A stretch of 64,000 nucleotides of DNA from Pseudomonas faucium (GTDB lineage Bacteria > Pseudomonadota > Gammaproteobacteria > Pseudomonadales > Pseudomonadaceae), in assembly GCF_021602585.1 (NCBI RefSeq), contig NZ_BQIP01000002.1, positions 62,001 to 126,000 on the forward strand, read 5' to 3'. Within the stretch, counting starts at the first letter, position 1, and every line of letters begins with the position of its first letter. The translations under genes were made by a program, and so were the position numbers. The notes beneath the pieces were generated by a model. That model had not been told where the DNA came from. It saw nothing but the letters and a program-made list of their open reading frames with translations, and did no database searches. Positions 9,365 to 18,841 of the stretch are shown one piece after another.

Positions 9365-10746
9365 TGGCCAAAGAGATCCTGCTCAATGCCTTCAACATGA
9401 ACTGCATCGGGCACATCAACCACGGCCTGTGGACCCACCCACGGGACACCTCGACCCGGTACAAGTCGCTGAGCTACTGGACCGACCTGGCGCGCCTGCT
9501 CGAACGCGGGCTGTTCGACGGGCTGTTCATCGCCGACATCGTCGGCACCTACGACATCTACGGCAAGTCGCTGGACGTGACCCTGAAAGAGTCGATCCAG
9601 CTGCCGGTCAACGACCCGCTGCTGCTGGTCTCGGCCATGGCCGCGGTCACCCGCCACCTGGGCTTCGGCCTCACCGCCAACCTCACCTACGAGGCGCCGT
9701 ACCTGTTCGCCCGGCGCCTGTCCACGCTCGACCACCTGAGCAATGGCCGGGTCGGCTGGAACATCGTCACCGGCTACCTCGACAGCGCCGCCCGCGCCAT
9801 GGGCCTGGAGCAGCAGCCGGAGCACGACCGCCGCTACGACCAGGCCGATGAATACCTGCAGGTGCTGTACAAGCTGCTCGAAGGCAGCTGGGCCGACGAT
9901 GCGGTGGTCGAGGACCGCGCGCGGCGGGTGTATGCCGAGCCAGGGAAAGTGCGCAAGGTCCGCCACCACGGCGAGTTCTACAAGGTCGAGGGCTACCACC
10001 TGTGCGAGCCCTCGCCGCAGCGCACCCCGGTGCTGTTCCAGGCCGGCAGCTCGCCGCGTGGCCTGGCGTTCGCCGGCAACCATGCCGAGTGCGTGTTCAT
10101 CAGCGGCCAGGACAAGGCCGCGACCCGTGCCCAGGTCGACAAGGTGCGCACCGCCGCCCAGGCGGCCGGGCGCGATCCACAGGCGGTCAAGGTGTTCATG
10201 GGCATCACGGTGATCGTCGCGCCCAGCGAGGGCGAGGCCCAGGCCAAGTACGCCGAGTACCTGCGCCATGCCAGCCCGGAAGCGGGCGTGGCGCACTTCG
10301 CCGCCTCCACCGGCATCGATTTTGCCGCCTTTGAGCTGGACGAGCCGATCGGCGCCAGCAAAGGCAACGCCATCCAGTCGGCGACCCGCCAGCTGCAGGA
10401 AAACGCCTGGACCCGCCGCCGCCTGCTGGAGCAGCACGCCTTGGGCGGGCGCTACGTGACCTTGGTCGGCGCGCCGGCGCAGGTCGCCGAGCAACTGATC
10501 GTCTGGATCGATGAAACCGGCCTGGACGGCTTCAACCTGACCCGCACCGTCACCCCGGAAAGCTTCGAAGACTTCATCGACCTGGTGGTGCCGCAACTGC
10601 AACAGCGTGGCCGCTACAAGACCGCCTACGCCGCAGGCACCCTGCGCGAAAAACTGTTCGCCAGCCAGCCGCACCTGCCCGCCGACCATGTCGGCTCGAC
10701 CTACCGCCACACCCCCACCCCGACTGGAGTCGCACAACATGCTTGA
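9364..10746 (+). CDS. FMN-dependent monooxygenase of the NtaA/SnaA/DszA family (LLM class)
   Basis: Luciferase-like two-component monooxygenase that uses FMNH2 from a partner reductase. The 460 residues match the NtaA/SnaA/DszA/SoxA branch: N-terminal ILLNAFNMNCIGHINHGLW, GLFIADIVGTYDIYG, NGRVGWNIVTGYLDSAARAMG near residue 130, and the C-terminal FEDFIDLVVPQLQQRG. DszA relatives open dibenzothiophene sulfone and NtaA opens nitrilotriacetate, so the substrate cannot be named. Position between SfnB and a MetQNI-type transporter points to organosulfur use. No flavin reductase gene lies nearby, so FMNH2 must come from elsewhere. It overlaps sfnB by 1 base and the next gene by 8 bases. Confidence 0.82.
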   Translation: MAKEILLNAFNMNCIGHINHGLWTHPRDTSTRYKSLSYWTDLARLLERGLFDGLFIADIVGTYDIYGKSLDVTLKESIQLPVNDPLLLVSAMAAVTRHLGFGLTANLTYEAPYLFARRLSTLDHLSNGRVGWNIVTGYLDSAARAMGLEQQPEHDRRYDQADEYLQVLYKLLEGSWADDAVVEDRARRVYAEPGKVRKVRHHGEFYKVEGYHLCEPSPQRTPVLFQAGSSPRGLAFAGNHAECVFISGQDKAATRAQVDKVRTAAQAAGRDPQAVKVFMGITVIVAPSEGEAQAKYAEYLRHASPEAGVAHFAASTGIDFAAFELDEPIGASKGNAIQSATRQLQENAWTRRRLLEQHALGGRYVTLVGAPAQVAEQLIVWIDETGLDGFNLTRTVTPESFEDFIDLVVPQLQQRGRYKTAYAAGTLREKLFASQPHLPADHVGSTYRHTPTPTGVAQHA

Positions 10747-11539
10747 GAAATTGTTCCGGCCCGTCGCGGCCATCGCCCTCACCCTCGGCCTTGCCGGCGC
10801 CGCATCCGCTGCCGAGCCGCTGAAGGTCGGCACCACCGCAGCCTTCGCCATCCCGCTGGAAGCGGCGGTGGAAGAAGCCCACAAACAGGGCCTGGAGGTG
10901 AAGCTGATCGAGTTCAGCGACTGGATCGCGCCGAACGTCAGCCTCAACAGCGGCGACATCGACGTGAACTACTTCCAGCACATCCCCTTCCTGGAAAACG
11001 CCAAGGCCGCCGCAGGCTTCAACCTGGTGCCCTTCGCCCCCGGCATCATCAACAACGTCGGCCTCTACTCGAAACAGTACAAAAGCTTCGCCGAACTGCC
11101 CGAAGGCGCCAGCGTGGCTATCGCCAACGACCCGATCAACAGTGGCCGCGGCCTGCAACTGCTGGCCAAGGCCGGGCTGATCACGCTCAAGCCGGGGGTT
11201 GGCTACAAGGCCACCGAGGACGACATCATCGCCAACCCGAAGAAGCTCAAGATCCTCCAGGTGGAGGCCGTGCAGCTGGTGCGCGCCTATGACGATGCCG
11301 ACCTGGTGCAGGGCTACCCCGCCTACATCCGCCTGGCCAACAGCTTCGACGCCACCTCGGCGCTGCTGTTCGATGGCCTGGAGAACAAGGAATACGTGAT
11401 CCAGTTCGTCATCCGCCCGCAGAGCAAGGGCGACCCGCGCCTGGCCAAGTTCGTCGACATCTACCAGCACTCGCCGGCCGTGCGCGCGGCGCTGAACAAA
11501 GCCCACGGCAACCTCTACCAAGCCGGCTGGGAAGGCTGA
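10739..11539 (+). CDS. MetQ/NlpA-family ABC transporter substrate-binding protein
   Basis: Periplasmic binding protein of the NlpA/MetQ family, 266 residues. A signal peptide covers about 1-24 (ASA-AEP) with no lipobox cysteine, so it is secreted rather than lipid-anchored, unlike E. coli MetQ. The family motifs [23 protein letters not shown] and [10 protein letters not shown] are present. It overlaps the monooxygenase gene by 8 bases and the ATPase gene begins 1 base after it, making a monooxygenase-transporter operon. The ligand may be the monooxygenase substrate (a sulfur compound) rather than methionine; this is inference from context. Confidence 0.82.
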   Translation: MLEKLFRPVAAIALTLGLAGAASAAEPLKVGTTAAFAIPLEAAVEEAHKQGLEVKLIEFSDWIAPNVSLNSGDIDVNYFQHIPFLENAKAAAGFNLVPFAPGIINNVGLYSKQYKSFAELPEGASVAIANDPINSGRGLQLLAKAGLITLKPGVGYKATEDDIIANPKKLKILQVEAVQLVRAYDDADLVQGYPAYIRLANSFDATSALLFDGLENKEYVIQFVIRPQSKGDPRLAKFVDIYQHSPAVRAALNKAHGNLYQAGWEG

Positions 11540-11540
11540 C

Positions 11541-12650
11541 ATGAGCCACGCCAGCGCCCTTGCGGCGCCCACCGCTCGAACCGCGCCGCCACCGGCTCGG
11601 GAGCAGGCCTTGCGCCCCGAAGTCAATGAAGCCCATGTGCGCTTCATCGGCCTTGGCAAGACCTACCCGGGCCAGGAGCAGCCGGCCTTGCAAGGCATCG
11701 ACCTGAACATCCGCCGGGGCGAGATCTTCGGCATCATCGGCCGCAGTGGGGCGGGCAAGTCGTCGCTGCTGCGCACCATCAATCGCCTGGAGCAGCCCAG
11801 CCAGGGCCGGGTGCTGATCGACCAGGTGGACATCGCGCCATTCGACGAAGACCGCCTGGTGGCGCTGCGCAGGCGCATCGGCATGATCTTCCAGCACTTC
11901 AACCTGATGTCGGCCAAGACCGTGTGGCAGAACGTCGAGCTGCCGCTGAAAGTGGCTGGCGTGGCCAAGCCGGAGCGCCAGCGCAAGGTGCGCGAGCTGC
12001 TGGAGCTGGTCGGCCTGCAGGAAAAGCACCACGTCTATCCGGCGCAGCTGTCGGGCGGGCAGAAACAGCGCGTGGGCATCGCCCGCGCCCTGGTGCACGA
12101 CCCCGAGATCCTGCTGTGCGACGAGGCCACCTCGGCACTGGACCCGGAAACCACCGCGTCGATCCTCGAACTGCTGCGCACCATCAACCAGCGCCTGGGC
12201 CTGACGGTGGTGTTGATCACCCACGAAATGGCGGTGATCCGCGACATCTGCCATCGGGTGGTGGTGCTCGAGCGCGGGCAGGTGGTGGAACAGGGCGAGG
12301 TCTGGGAAGTGTTCGGCACACCCCGGCATGAGGTCACCCGCACCTTGCTCGCGCCACTGCAGACCAAGCTGCCGGCTGCGCTGCAAGCGCGCCTGCGGGC
12401 CAACCCCGCTGGGCGGGACAGTGCCCTGGTGCTCAAGCTCAGCGTGCTCGGCGAGCCATCGCTGTCGGAGCTGTTCCACGACCTCGGCGGGCGGGTTCGC
12501 CTGCTCCAGGGCGGGGTCGAAACCATCGGCGAGCATGCTCTCGGGCAGCTGATCCTGGCAGTCCAGGGCTCGCCCCACGACACCCATCAATTGCTTGAAC
12601 GCGCCCGCCGCTGGGCGCAAGACGTGGAGGTGCTGGGCCATGTGGTTTGA
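11541..12650 (+). CDS. MetN-family ABC transporter ATP-binding protein with C-terminal NIL domain
   Basis: ATPase of the methionine-type importer family, 369 residues. Walker [10 protein letters not shown] (about 68-76), signature LSGGQKQR, Walker [13 protein letters not shown] and ITHEMAV are intact. After about residue 285 comes a C-terminal NIL/ACT-like domain that in MetN binds substrate to inhibit transport. About 30 extra residues at the N-terminus (low-complexity, Ala/Pro/Arg) precede the ABC domain. Overlaps the permease gene by 11 bases. Confidence 0.85.
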   Translation: MSHASALAAPTARTAPPPAREQALRPEVNEAHVRFIGLGKTYPGQEQPALQGIDLNIRRGEIFGIIGRSGAGKSSLLRTINRLEQPSQGRVLIDQVDIAPFDEDRLVALRRRIGMIFQHFNLMSAKTVWQNVELPLKVAGVAKPERQRKVRELLELVGLQEKHHVYPAQLSGGQKQRVGIARALVHDPEILLCDEATSALDPETTASILELLRTINQRLGLTVVLITHEMAVIRDICHRVVVLERGQVVEQGEVWEVFGTPRHEVTRTLLAPLQTKLPAALQARLRANPAGRDSALVLKLSVLGEPSLSELFHDLGGRVRLLQGGVETIGEHALGQLILAVQGSPHDTHQLLERARRWAQDVEVLGHVV

Positions 12651-13284
12651 TCGCCTGCTCCAAGGCCTGCTCGACACCTTGCTGATGGTGGGCGTGTCCT
12701 CGACGATCGCCTTGCTGGTGGGGGTGCCGACGGCGGTGCTGCTGGTCACCAGCGACAAGGGCGGCATCTACCAGGCGCCGCTGCTGAACCGGGTGCTGGG
12801 CGCCTTCGTCAACCTGTTCCGCTCGATCCCGTTCCTGATCCTGATGGTCGCGCTGATCCCCTTCACCCGCCTGGTGGTGGGCACCACCTATGGGGTGTGG
12901 GCTGCGGTGGTGCCGCTGACCATCGCTGCCACGCCGTTCTTCGCACGCATTGCCGAGGTGAGCCTGCGCGAGGTCGACCATGGCTTGGTGGAGGCCGCAC
13001 AGGCCATGGGTTGCCGGCGCTGGCACATCGTCTGGCATGTGCTGCTGCCCGAGGCGCTGCCGGGAATCGTCGGCGGGTTCACCATTACCCTGGTGACCTT
13101 GATCAACTCCTCGGCCATGGCCGGGGCGATTGGTGCAGGTGGGCTGGGGGATATTGCCTATCGGTATGGCTACCAGCGCTTCGACAGCCAGATCATGCTG
13201 ACCGTGATCGCCATGCTGGTGGCGTTGGTGGCGCTGATCCAGCTGGGTGGAGATCGCTTGGCCAAAGGCCTGAACAAGCGCTAG
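12640..13284 (+). CDS. MetI-family ABC transporter permease
   Basis: Inner-membrane permease of 214 residues with five predicted membrane segments and the EAA loop ([18 protein letters not shown]). The conserved [17 protein letters not shown] segment near the C-terminus is characteristic of MetI. The ATG at 12640 lies inside the end of the ATPase gene. Together with the two preceding genes it makes a full MetNIQ-type importer attached to the sulfur oxidoreductase cluster. Confidence 0.87.
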   Translation: MWFDRLLQGLLDTLLMVGVSSTIALLVGVPTAVLLVTSDKGGIYQAPLLNRVLGAFVNLFRSIPFLILMVALIPFTRLVVGTTYGVWAAVVPLTIAATPFFARIAEVSLREVDHGLVEAAQAMGCRRWHIVWHVLLPEALPGIVGGFTITLVTLINSSAMAGAIGAGGLGDIAYRYGYQRFDSQIMLTVIAMLVALVALIQLGGDRLAKGLNKR

Positions 13285-13315
13285 TGCTGGGCCCCACAGG
13301 CAGGGCGATGGTGAA

Positions 13316-13347
13316 CCTGTGGGAGCCGGCTTGCCGGCGATTGGCCC
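13316..13347. repeat. REP element (class B, single unit)
   Basis: CTGTGGGAGCCGGCTTGCCGG followed by CGATTGGCCC between the permease stop and the convergent GGDEF-EAL gene. It is the complement orientation of the class B unit at 3097. Confidence 0.75.
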
Positions 13348-15243
13348 TCAACCCCAACGCAGATCCTGCGCCGGCACCGGCCGCCCAAACCAGTACCCCT
13401 GCCCCAGCTGGCACTGCTGCTCCAGCAGGAACCGCGCCTGCTCCGCCTGCTCGATGCCCTCGGCGTGCACCTGCATGCCCATGCTCCGCGCCAGGGCGAT
13501 GATCACCCGCACAATGGCGATGTCGTCATCATCCAGCGGCAGCCCGGCCACGAAGCCCTGGTCGATCTTCAGCTTCTGCACCGGCAAGCGCTTGAGCCGC
13601 AGCAACGACGAGTAGCCCGTGCCGAAGTCGTCGATCGCCAGGTTCAGGCCCAGCTCACGCAAGCGGTGCAGCTGCTCCAGCGCCACCTCCGGGTCTTCCA
13701 TCACCGCGCTTTCGGTCACCTCCAGCTCCAGCAACGCCGGGTCCAGGCCGGTGTCGTGCAGCACTTCGGCCACCTGCCGGTACAGGTCGCGCTGGCCAAA
13801 CAGGCGGCTGGACAGGTTGACCGCGACAAACTCCAGCTTGCGCCCATTCTCCTGCCACTGGACCATCTGCCGGCACGCCCGGCGCAGCACCCAGGCATCG
13901 ATGTCGGCAATCAGCCCGGTACGCTCGGCGATCGGGATGAATTCCCCCGGCGGCACCAGGCCGCGCAGCGGGTGCTGCCAGCGCACCAGCGCCTCGACAC
14001 CGACCATGCGCGCGGTGAACAGGTCGAACACCGGCTGGTAGAACACCCGCAGCTCATCCTGCTCCAGCGCTCGGCGCAGCTCGCCTGCGGTTTCCACCCG
14101 GTGCTGGGCGTGGGCGGTCAGCTCTTCGGTGTACAGCGCGTAGCAGCCGCGGCCATTGTTCTTGGCCTTGAACAGCGCCGAGTCGGCATTGCGCAACAAC
14201 TGCTCGGCACCCAGCGCATCGCTGGGGAACAGGCTGATGCCGACACTGGCGCCGATGAACAGCCGATGCCCATCGAAGGCGAACGGCTCGCGCAAACGCT
14301 CGATGATGCTCTGCGCCAGCTTGCCCGCCTGGCCGACTTCCTGGCAGTTCTCGGCCAGCACGGCAAACTCGTCACCGCCCAGGCGCGCCAGGGTCACGCC
14401 GTTGCCCAGCAGCTCGCGCAGGCGCTCGCCCACCAGCTTGAGCAGCTGGTCGCCGATGGTGTGGCCCAGGCCGTCGTTGATGCTCTGGAAGTGGTCCAGG
14501 TCCAGCAGCAGCAAGGCGCAGCCGCGCTTGTTGGCCTCGGCGGCGGCCAGCGCGTGCTCGACGCGGTCGTTGAACAGCAGGCGGTTGGGCAGGCCGGTGA
14601 GCGGGTCGTGGTTGGCCAGGTAGGCCAGTTCTTGCTCGGAATGCTTGATCGCGCTGATGTCGCTGAACACGGCCACATAGTGGGTCAGCTCGCCGCTGTC
14701 GTCGCGAATGGCGCAGATCGTCTGCCACTGTGGGTAGATTTCGCCGTTCTTGCGCCGGTTCCAGATCTCGCCGCTCCACTCGCCCTTCTCGGCCAGGGTG
14801 GCGTAGATCTGCTGGTAGAACGGCACGCCATGGCGGCCCGACTTGAACTTGCTCGGGCGCTGGCCGAGCACTTCGTCCTGCTGGTAGCCGGTGATGCGCA
14901 TGAAGGCCCGGTTCACGTGCACGATCAAGCCGTCGCGGTCGGTCACCAGCACGCCCTCCAGGGTGCTGTCGAACACTGCTGCGGCCATGCGCAGGCGTTC
15001 GCGGTCCTCACGGCGCAGGCGCGCGCCGACACCGATGAAATTGAGCAGGCGCGCGCGGGAAAAGAAGATCAGCAGGGTGCTGAGCAACACCCACACCACC
15101 ACGTTGATCTGCCGGCCCACAATCAAGGCCTGAAGGTCATCGGTGATGCTCCGCAATACGCATTCTGACAGTGTAAGCCAGACGATCGAGAGAAATAGGT
15201 AAAGAGTAGCCATACGCAAAGCGTCGCGGGCGGAAACAGACAT
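13348..15243 (-). CDS. Membrane PAS-GGDEF-EAL protein (c-di-GMP phosphodiesterase and/or cyclase)
   Basis: 631 residues. Two membrane segments (about 10-30 and 46-64), a PAS domain (about 85-200), GGDEF domain (about 205-370; GGDEF at 289-293) and EAL domain (about 385-625; EAL at 417-419). The EAL metal and base residues (VTES, DDFGTGYSS, KID) are present, so phosphodiesterase activity looks intact. GGDEF also looks intact, with no RxxD inhibitory site in front of it. GGDEF may act only as a GTP-sensing regulator. Gene order next to a desaturase recalls PA0285 (pipA) beside PA0286 in P. aeruginosa, which I cite from memory. It sits downstream of, and in the same direction as, the RHS genes. 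Confidence 0.9.
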   Translation of the reverse strand: MSVSARDALRMATLYLFLSIVWLTLSECVLRSITDDLQALIVGRQINVVVWVLLSTLLIFFSRARLLNFIGVGARLRREDRERLRMAAAVFDSTLEGVLVTDRDGLIVHVNRAFMRITGYQQDEVLGQRPSKFKSGRHGVPFYQQIYATLAEKGEWSGEIWNRRKNGEIYPQWQTICAIRDDSGELTHYVAVFSDISAIKHSEQELAYLANHDPLTGLPNRLLFNDRVEHALAAAEANKRGCALLLLDLDHFQSINDGLGHTIGDQLLKLVGERLRELLGNGVTLARLGGDEFAVLAENCQEVGQAGKLAQSIIERLREPFAFDGHRLFIGASVGISLFPSDALGAEQLLRNADSALFKAKNNGRGCYALYTEELTAHAQHRVETAGELRRALEQDELRVFYQPVFDLFTARMVGVEALVRWQHPLRGLVPPGEFIPIAERTGLIADIDAWVLRRACRQMVQWQENGRKLEFVAVNLSSRLFGQRDLYRQVAEVLHDTGLDPALLELEVTESAVMEDPEVALEQLHRLRELGLNLAIDDFGTGYSSLLRLKRLPVQKLKIDQGFVAGLPLDDDDIAIVRVIIALARSMGMQVHAEGIEQAEQARFLLEQQCQLGQGYWFGRPVPAQDLRWG

Positions 15244-15397
15244 TGGGGACCAACGAATGTGCGAAAATTCGTAGCATTATATAGTCGCCATACGAATGAA
15301 GTGGGTAGATTTTTGATAGCGGGGTGCTTAGCCGATGGCTGTAGGCATGTGAATAGCCATTCGTGCCACTACCAAATAGCGAACCCGGCCAAGGAAA

Positions 15398-16285
15398 TTA
15401 CCAACGGGTGCTTTTTCTCCGCACACTCAACGCCTCAGCCTTAACTCTATTAAATTCATCCACCACGCCGAGACCTGGACCGCTTGCATAATTTAACATA
15501 TCAAGCAAATTGCCATTATCCCCCGGTGACAAATATTCGGCAATGACGATCCCGTCAAGCACACCCCGTTCAAATACCCGCCGCTCTTCAATTTCAACCA
15601 ATCGATCCAGCGCTGCTTGCCGCTGATCTTGTCGCACCCCGCGCTTAATTCCTTTTAATTTTCCGATTTCCTCCCGAGCAATTACATCCCTATCTAACTG
15701 ACTGCGCGAGCCAGCCCCCTGATACAGCCCGGAATTGGTATATACATCTTGCTGCTTAACGAGTTCATCTAACTCGGCTTTGAGAGCCGTGATTTTGGCT
15801 TTTTTATTATTTTTTACATACCCATTGCCCTTTAACAGATTGAGTAATCGCCTTCCAAACCGACCCGAGGGATCGGATTTATTCACCGGATCACCGCCAC
15901 AATACATGTAGGCATTGATACCACCCAACCCAAATGGACTGTGCTCATCAGCAGAGCAGAACCGCGCCAACGATGGGTTAAAAGCTCGATGACCATTCCC
16001 CAAAAAATACAAGCCCGAGAGATTATCAAAGCGTTGACCCGTGTATAAGAGTAGCGGACTTGCGCCTAAACCGTGAGGCCGCAGGAACCCATAAACCGTA
16101 TAGCTTCCAGACCGAAGCATCACCGAATTGGCAAAATCCGTTACATACAGCCTGGCTACTGAGTTCGCATTAGCATTGTGAAGTGCTGCCAGAGGTGTAC
16201 TGCCCTCGTATAGCCATGACCATACCGATACCTCTTGCAGGACCGATGCAACACTGCCGCCTTTATAAAAATAGCTACTCATCAT
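15398..16285 (-). CDS. Short RHS-core protein with variable C-terminal tail, copy 2
   Basis: 295 residues from an ATG at 16285 that follows GGAGTGAACAAG; the open frame runs further upstream but without a ribosome site. Residues 1-145 form an RHS repeat-associated core: YTGQRFDNLSGLYFLGNGHR, then SPFGLGGINAYMYCGGDPVN and SDPSGRFGRR. The tail after about residue 145 is charged, predicted helical and unlike the tail of the neighbouring copy. That layout is typical of polymorphic toxins, where the core delivers a changeable C-terminal toxin. The tail's activity is not recognisable. No signal peptide, PAAR domain or immunity gene is seen. The DNA is much more AT-rich than the flanks, suggesting horizontal origin. 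Confidence 0.75.
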   Translation of the reverse strand: MMSSYFYKGGSVASVLQEVSVWSWLYEGSTPLAALHNANANSVARLYVTDFANSVMLRSGSYTVYGFLRPHGLGASPLLLYTGQRFDNLSGLYFLGNGHRAFNPSLARFCSADEHSPFGLGGINAYMYCGGDPVNKSDPSGRFGRRLLNLLKGNGYVKNNKKAKITALKAELDELVKQQDVYTNSGLYQGAGSRSQLDRDVIAREEIGKLKGIKRGVRQDQRQAALDRLVEIEERRVFERGVLDGIVIAEYLSPGDNGNLLDMLNYASGPGLGVVDEFNRVKAEALSVRRKSTRW

Positions 16286-16388
16286 CTTGTTCACTCCACG
16301 AGAGGCATCACCGTTTTCAATGCACCTCCGTTCAACGCACACATGGCATCCTGTGCTGATGATTGATCCACTCGCCTCGGCACAGCAA

Positions 16389-17324
16389 TCAGGGATAACT
16401 TTGTTTACGCACAATCTTCACCTTCGACTCGAGGCTTAACTCCCCGCCACGCCAAGTGGCATCCATATAACCAGCATCAATATGATGAGCGAGTTCGTAA
16501 AAATTCCTGCGGTTGCCCTGCAACTCTCTACTGGCAACGAGCACACCCGACGAGACACCTTTTCTTCTATAATCACCAAACAACGCTACTTGACGTCGAG
16601 CCGCCAATTTCAGATTTTCATTTGAATCTGAATTTGAATTTGAAGTTTCATAAGATGAAAACCTCGGCCTTGGCTTCGGGTTTGGACTTAAAGAAGCAAT
16701 ATCCCCGCCGTCGCGACCCCGTTGGTATTTTAACTCGTTCGCCCAATAGTCTCCGTAGTGGCTTTCTATATAGGCATCAACCTTCACGCGCTCTTCCCCA
16801 TAACTCTCAACCGCTCTCTTTAAATCATTCAACTCTACACTCTTATCATTTTTTATCCATCCACGGCCACGCAAGAAGTTGAACAACCGCCTGCCAACAC
16901 GACCAGAAGGATCAGACCGGTTAACCGGATCCCCACCACAATACATGTAAGCATTAATACCGCCCAAGCCAAACGGGCTGTAAGAATCCGCCGAAAAAAA
17001 ACGCCCCTGCCGCGAACAGAAGGCTCGACGTCCATTGCCCAAAAAATACAATTCAGAAAGGGCATCCAGCCGTTGGCCGACATACAAAAGCTGCGGGCGT
17101 GCACCCGCATCTTGAACATGCAAGTATCCATAAGGCGTATAATTTCTAGAATGACCCACTACCGAACTGGCGAAATCCACTGCATAAATTTCGCATGCCG
17201 TACGCCCGTTGCCATGGGATACCGATGCCAAGGGCGCACCTTCATTACGAAGCCACGAACGTATTGAACCCCTCAGAACCACGGAAGCCACTCGGTCATT
17301 CTGATAGAAAAAATTACTATCCAT
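16389..17324 (-). CDS. Short RHS-core protein with variable C-terminal tail, copy 1
   Basis: 311 residues from the ATG at 17324, preceded by AAGGG at 7 bases. The N-terminal 145 residues match the next gene closely (NYTPYGYLHV, YVGQRLDALSELYFLGNGRR, SPFGLGGINAYMYCGG, SDPSGRVGRR), while the C-terminal 165 residues are unrelated: Ser/Asn-rich linker, then a basic region containing YELAHHIDAGYMDATWRGGE. The conserved His-His pair could be catalytic, but I cannot assign a fold. Only 103 bases separate it from copy 2, with no room for an immunity gene. AT-rich DNA and tandem copies suggest acquisition and duplication of the core with tail swapping. Confidence 0.75.
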   Translation of the reverse strand: MDSNFFYQNDRVASVVLRGSIRSWLRNEGAPLASVSHGNGRTACEIYAVDFASSVVGHSRNYTPYGYLHVQDAGARPQLLYVGQRLDALSELYFLGNGRRAFCSRQGRFFSADSYSPFGLGGINAYMYCGGDPVNRSDPSGRVGRRLFNFLRGRGWIKNDKSVELNDLKRAVESYGEERVKVDAYIESHYGDYWANELKYQRGRDGGDIASLSPNPKPRPRFSSYETSNSNSDSNENLKLAARRQVALFGDYRRKGVSSGVLVASRELQGNRRNFYELAHHIDAGYMDATWRGGELSLESKVKIVRKQSYP

Positions 17325-17515
17325 CCTGCAGCCCTTATGAACATTACCTTGCCTCAAGTTCACAGCACTGCGCGCCAACCCGCAACTGGCAGAAATGATA
17401 GGTTTGTCATTCACAGCCAAATTTTGTTACAGGCAGGACTAATCGGCCCTATTTTTTTATAGAAACCTTGGGATAATGCAGCCTTGTATTCTTGCTTTTC
17501 CGAGGGCTTGCTCCT

Positions 17516-18700
17516 ATGTGGTATTACGGCCTGCTCGACCTGTCCGCCTGGCAACTGGTCGGCGTTACCCTGCTGATGACTCATGTGACCATCGTCAGCG
17601 TCACCATCTACCTGCACCGCTATTCCGCCCACCGCGCCCTGGAACTCAACGGCGCGCTCAAGCATTTCTTCCGCTTCTGGCTTTGGCTGACCACGGCGCA
17701 GAACACCCGTGAATGGACGGCCGTGCACCGCAAGCACCACGCCAAGTGCGAAACCCCGGATGACCCGCACAGCCCGGTGTACAAGGGTTTGAGCACCGTG
17801 CTGCGCAAGGGCGCCGAGCTCTACCGCGAAGAGGCGCGCAACCCCGAGACGCTGCGCATCTACGGCAAGAACTGCCCCGACGACTGGGTCGAGCGCAACG
17901 TCTACTCGCGCTACAAGCTCGGCGGCATCGCCCTGATGGCGGTGCTCGACCTGCTGCTGTTCGGCACCCTGGGCATCACCGTGTGGGCCATCCAGATGAT
18001 GTGGATTCCGTTCTGGGCCGCCGGCGTGGTCAACGGCCTGGGCCACGCGGTGGGCTATCGCAACTTCGAGTGCCGCGACGCCGCCACCAACCTGGTGCCG
18101 TGGGGCATCATCATTGGCGGCGAAGAGCTGCACAACAACCACCACACCTACCCCAACTCGGCCAAGCTGTCGGTCAAGCGCTGGGAGTTCGACATGGGCT
18201 GGATGTGGATCCGCGTGCTGTGCCTGCTGCGCCTGGCCAAGGTGCAGCGCGTGGCGCCCATCGCCCACCGCGTCGAAGGCAAGGCCAGCCTGGACATGGA
18301 CACCGCCATGGCCATCCTCAACAACCGCTTCCAGATCATGGCCCAGTACCGCAAGCTGGTGATCGGCCCGCTGGTCAAGCAGGAGCTGGCCAAGGTCGAC
18401 ACCTCGATGCGCCACCGCTTCCGCCGCGCCAAGCGCCTGCTGTCGCGGGAAACCAGCCTGCTGCAGGACCGCCACCACGTGCGCATCGAGTCGATGCTCG
18501 CCCATAGCCAGGCGCTCAAGACCATCTACGAAAAACGCCTGGCGCTGCAGCAGATCTGGGCCCGCACCAGTGCCAACGGCCACGACATGCTGGCGGCCAT
18601 GAAGGACTGGGTACACGAGGCCGAAGCCAGCGGCATCCATGCCCTGCACGACTTCGCCGCACAGCTGAAAACCTACTCCCTGCGCCCCAACGGCGCCTGA
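17516..18700 (+). CDS. desA: Membrane fatty acid desaturase (delta-9, DesA-like)
   Basis: Inner-membrane di-iron desaturase that introduces a double bond into acyl chains with O2. The 394 residues hold the three histidine boxes: HRYSAH (about 43-48), HRKHH (about 81-85) and HNNHH (about 206-210), plus hydrophobic segments near the N-terminus and at 145-190. A long helical C-terminal tail of about 150 residues follows, as in the pseudomonad form. The ATG at 17516 follows CGAGGG at 9 bases; an upstream start at 17492 lacks this. Acyl-lipid versus acyl-CoA specificity is not decided by sequence. Confidence 0.83.
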   Translation: MWYYGLLDLSAWQLVGVTLLMTHVTIVSVTIYLHRYSAHRALELNGALKHFFRFWLWLTTAQNTREWTAVHRKHHAKCETPDDPHSPVYKGLSTVLRKGAELYREEARNPETLRIYGKNCPDDWVERNVYSRYKLGGIALMAVLDLLLFGTLGITVWAIQMMWIPFWAAGVVNGLGHAVGYRNFECRDAATNLVPWGIIIGGEELHNNHHTYPNSAKLSVKRWEFDMGWMWIRVLCLLRLAKVQRVAPIAHRVEGKASLDMDTAMAILNNRFQIMAQYRKLVIGPLVKQELAKVDTSMRHRFRRAKRLLSRETSLLQDRHHVRIESMLAHSQALKTIYEKRLALQQIWARTSANGHDMLAAMKDWVHEAEASGIHALHDFAAQLKTYSLRPNGA

Positions 18701-18710
18701 TGCCGTTGAT

Positions 18711-18737
18711 CGGCACGCCCTGCTGCGGGGCGTGCCG
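18711..18737. terminator. GC-rich hairpin after desA
   Basis: Perfect 10-base stem CGGCACGCCC / GGGCGTGCCG with a 7-base loop, 10 bases after the desA stop. There is no T-tract, so it may stabilise the 3' end rather than terminate on its own. Confidence 0.4.
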
Positions 18738-18841
18738 GCCCGGAACTTCACCCCCTCCGACACACTCGAATCCGGCACATCGCCCGCGTGGCGGGCCGGT
18801 TCGTGGCCGCACGCCTTCCCGTCGAGAACCGCTCCGTGCAC

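Noticed and set aside
10739-13284. Plain methionine importer metQNI
   Set aside because: Translational overlap with an organosulfur monooxygenase and lack of a lipobox make another sulfur ligand at least as likely, so no met symbol was given.
15244-17515. RHS genes as decayed remnants of one large RHS protein
   Set aside because: Each has its own ribosome site, an intact frame and a complete core, so two separate short genes are more likely.
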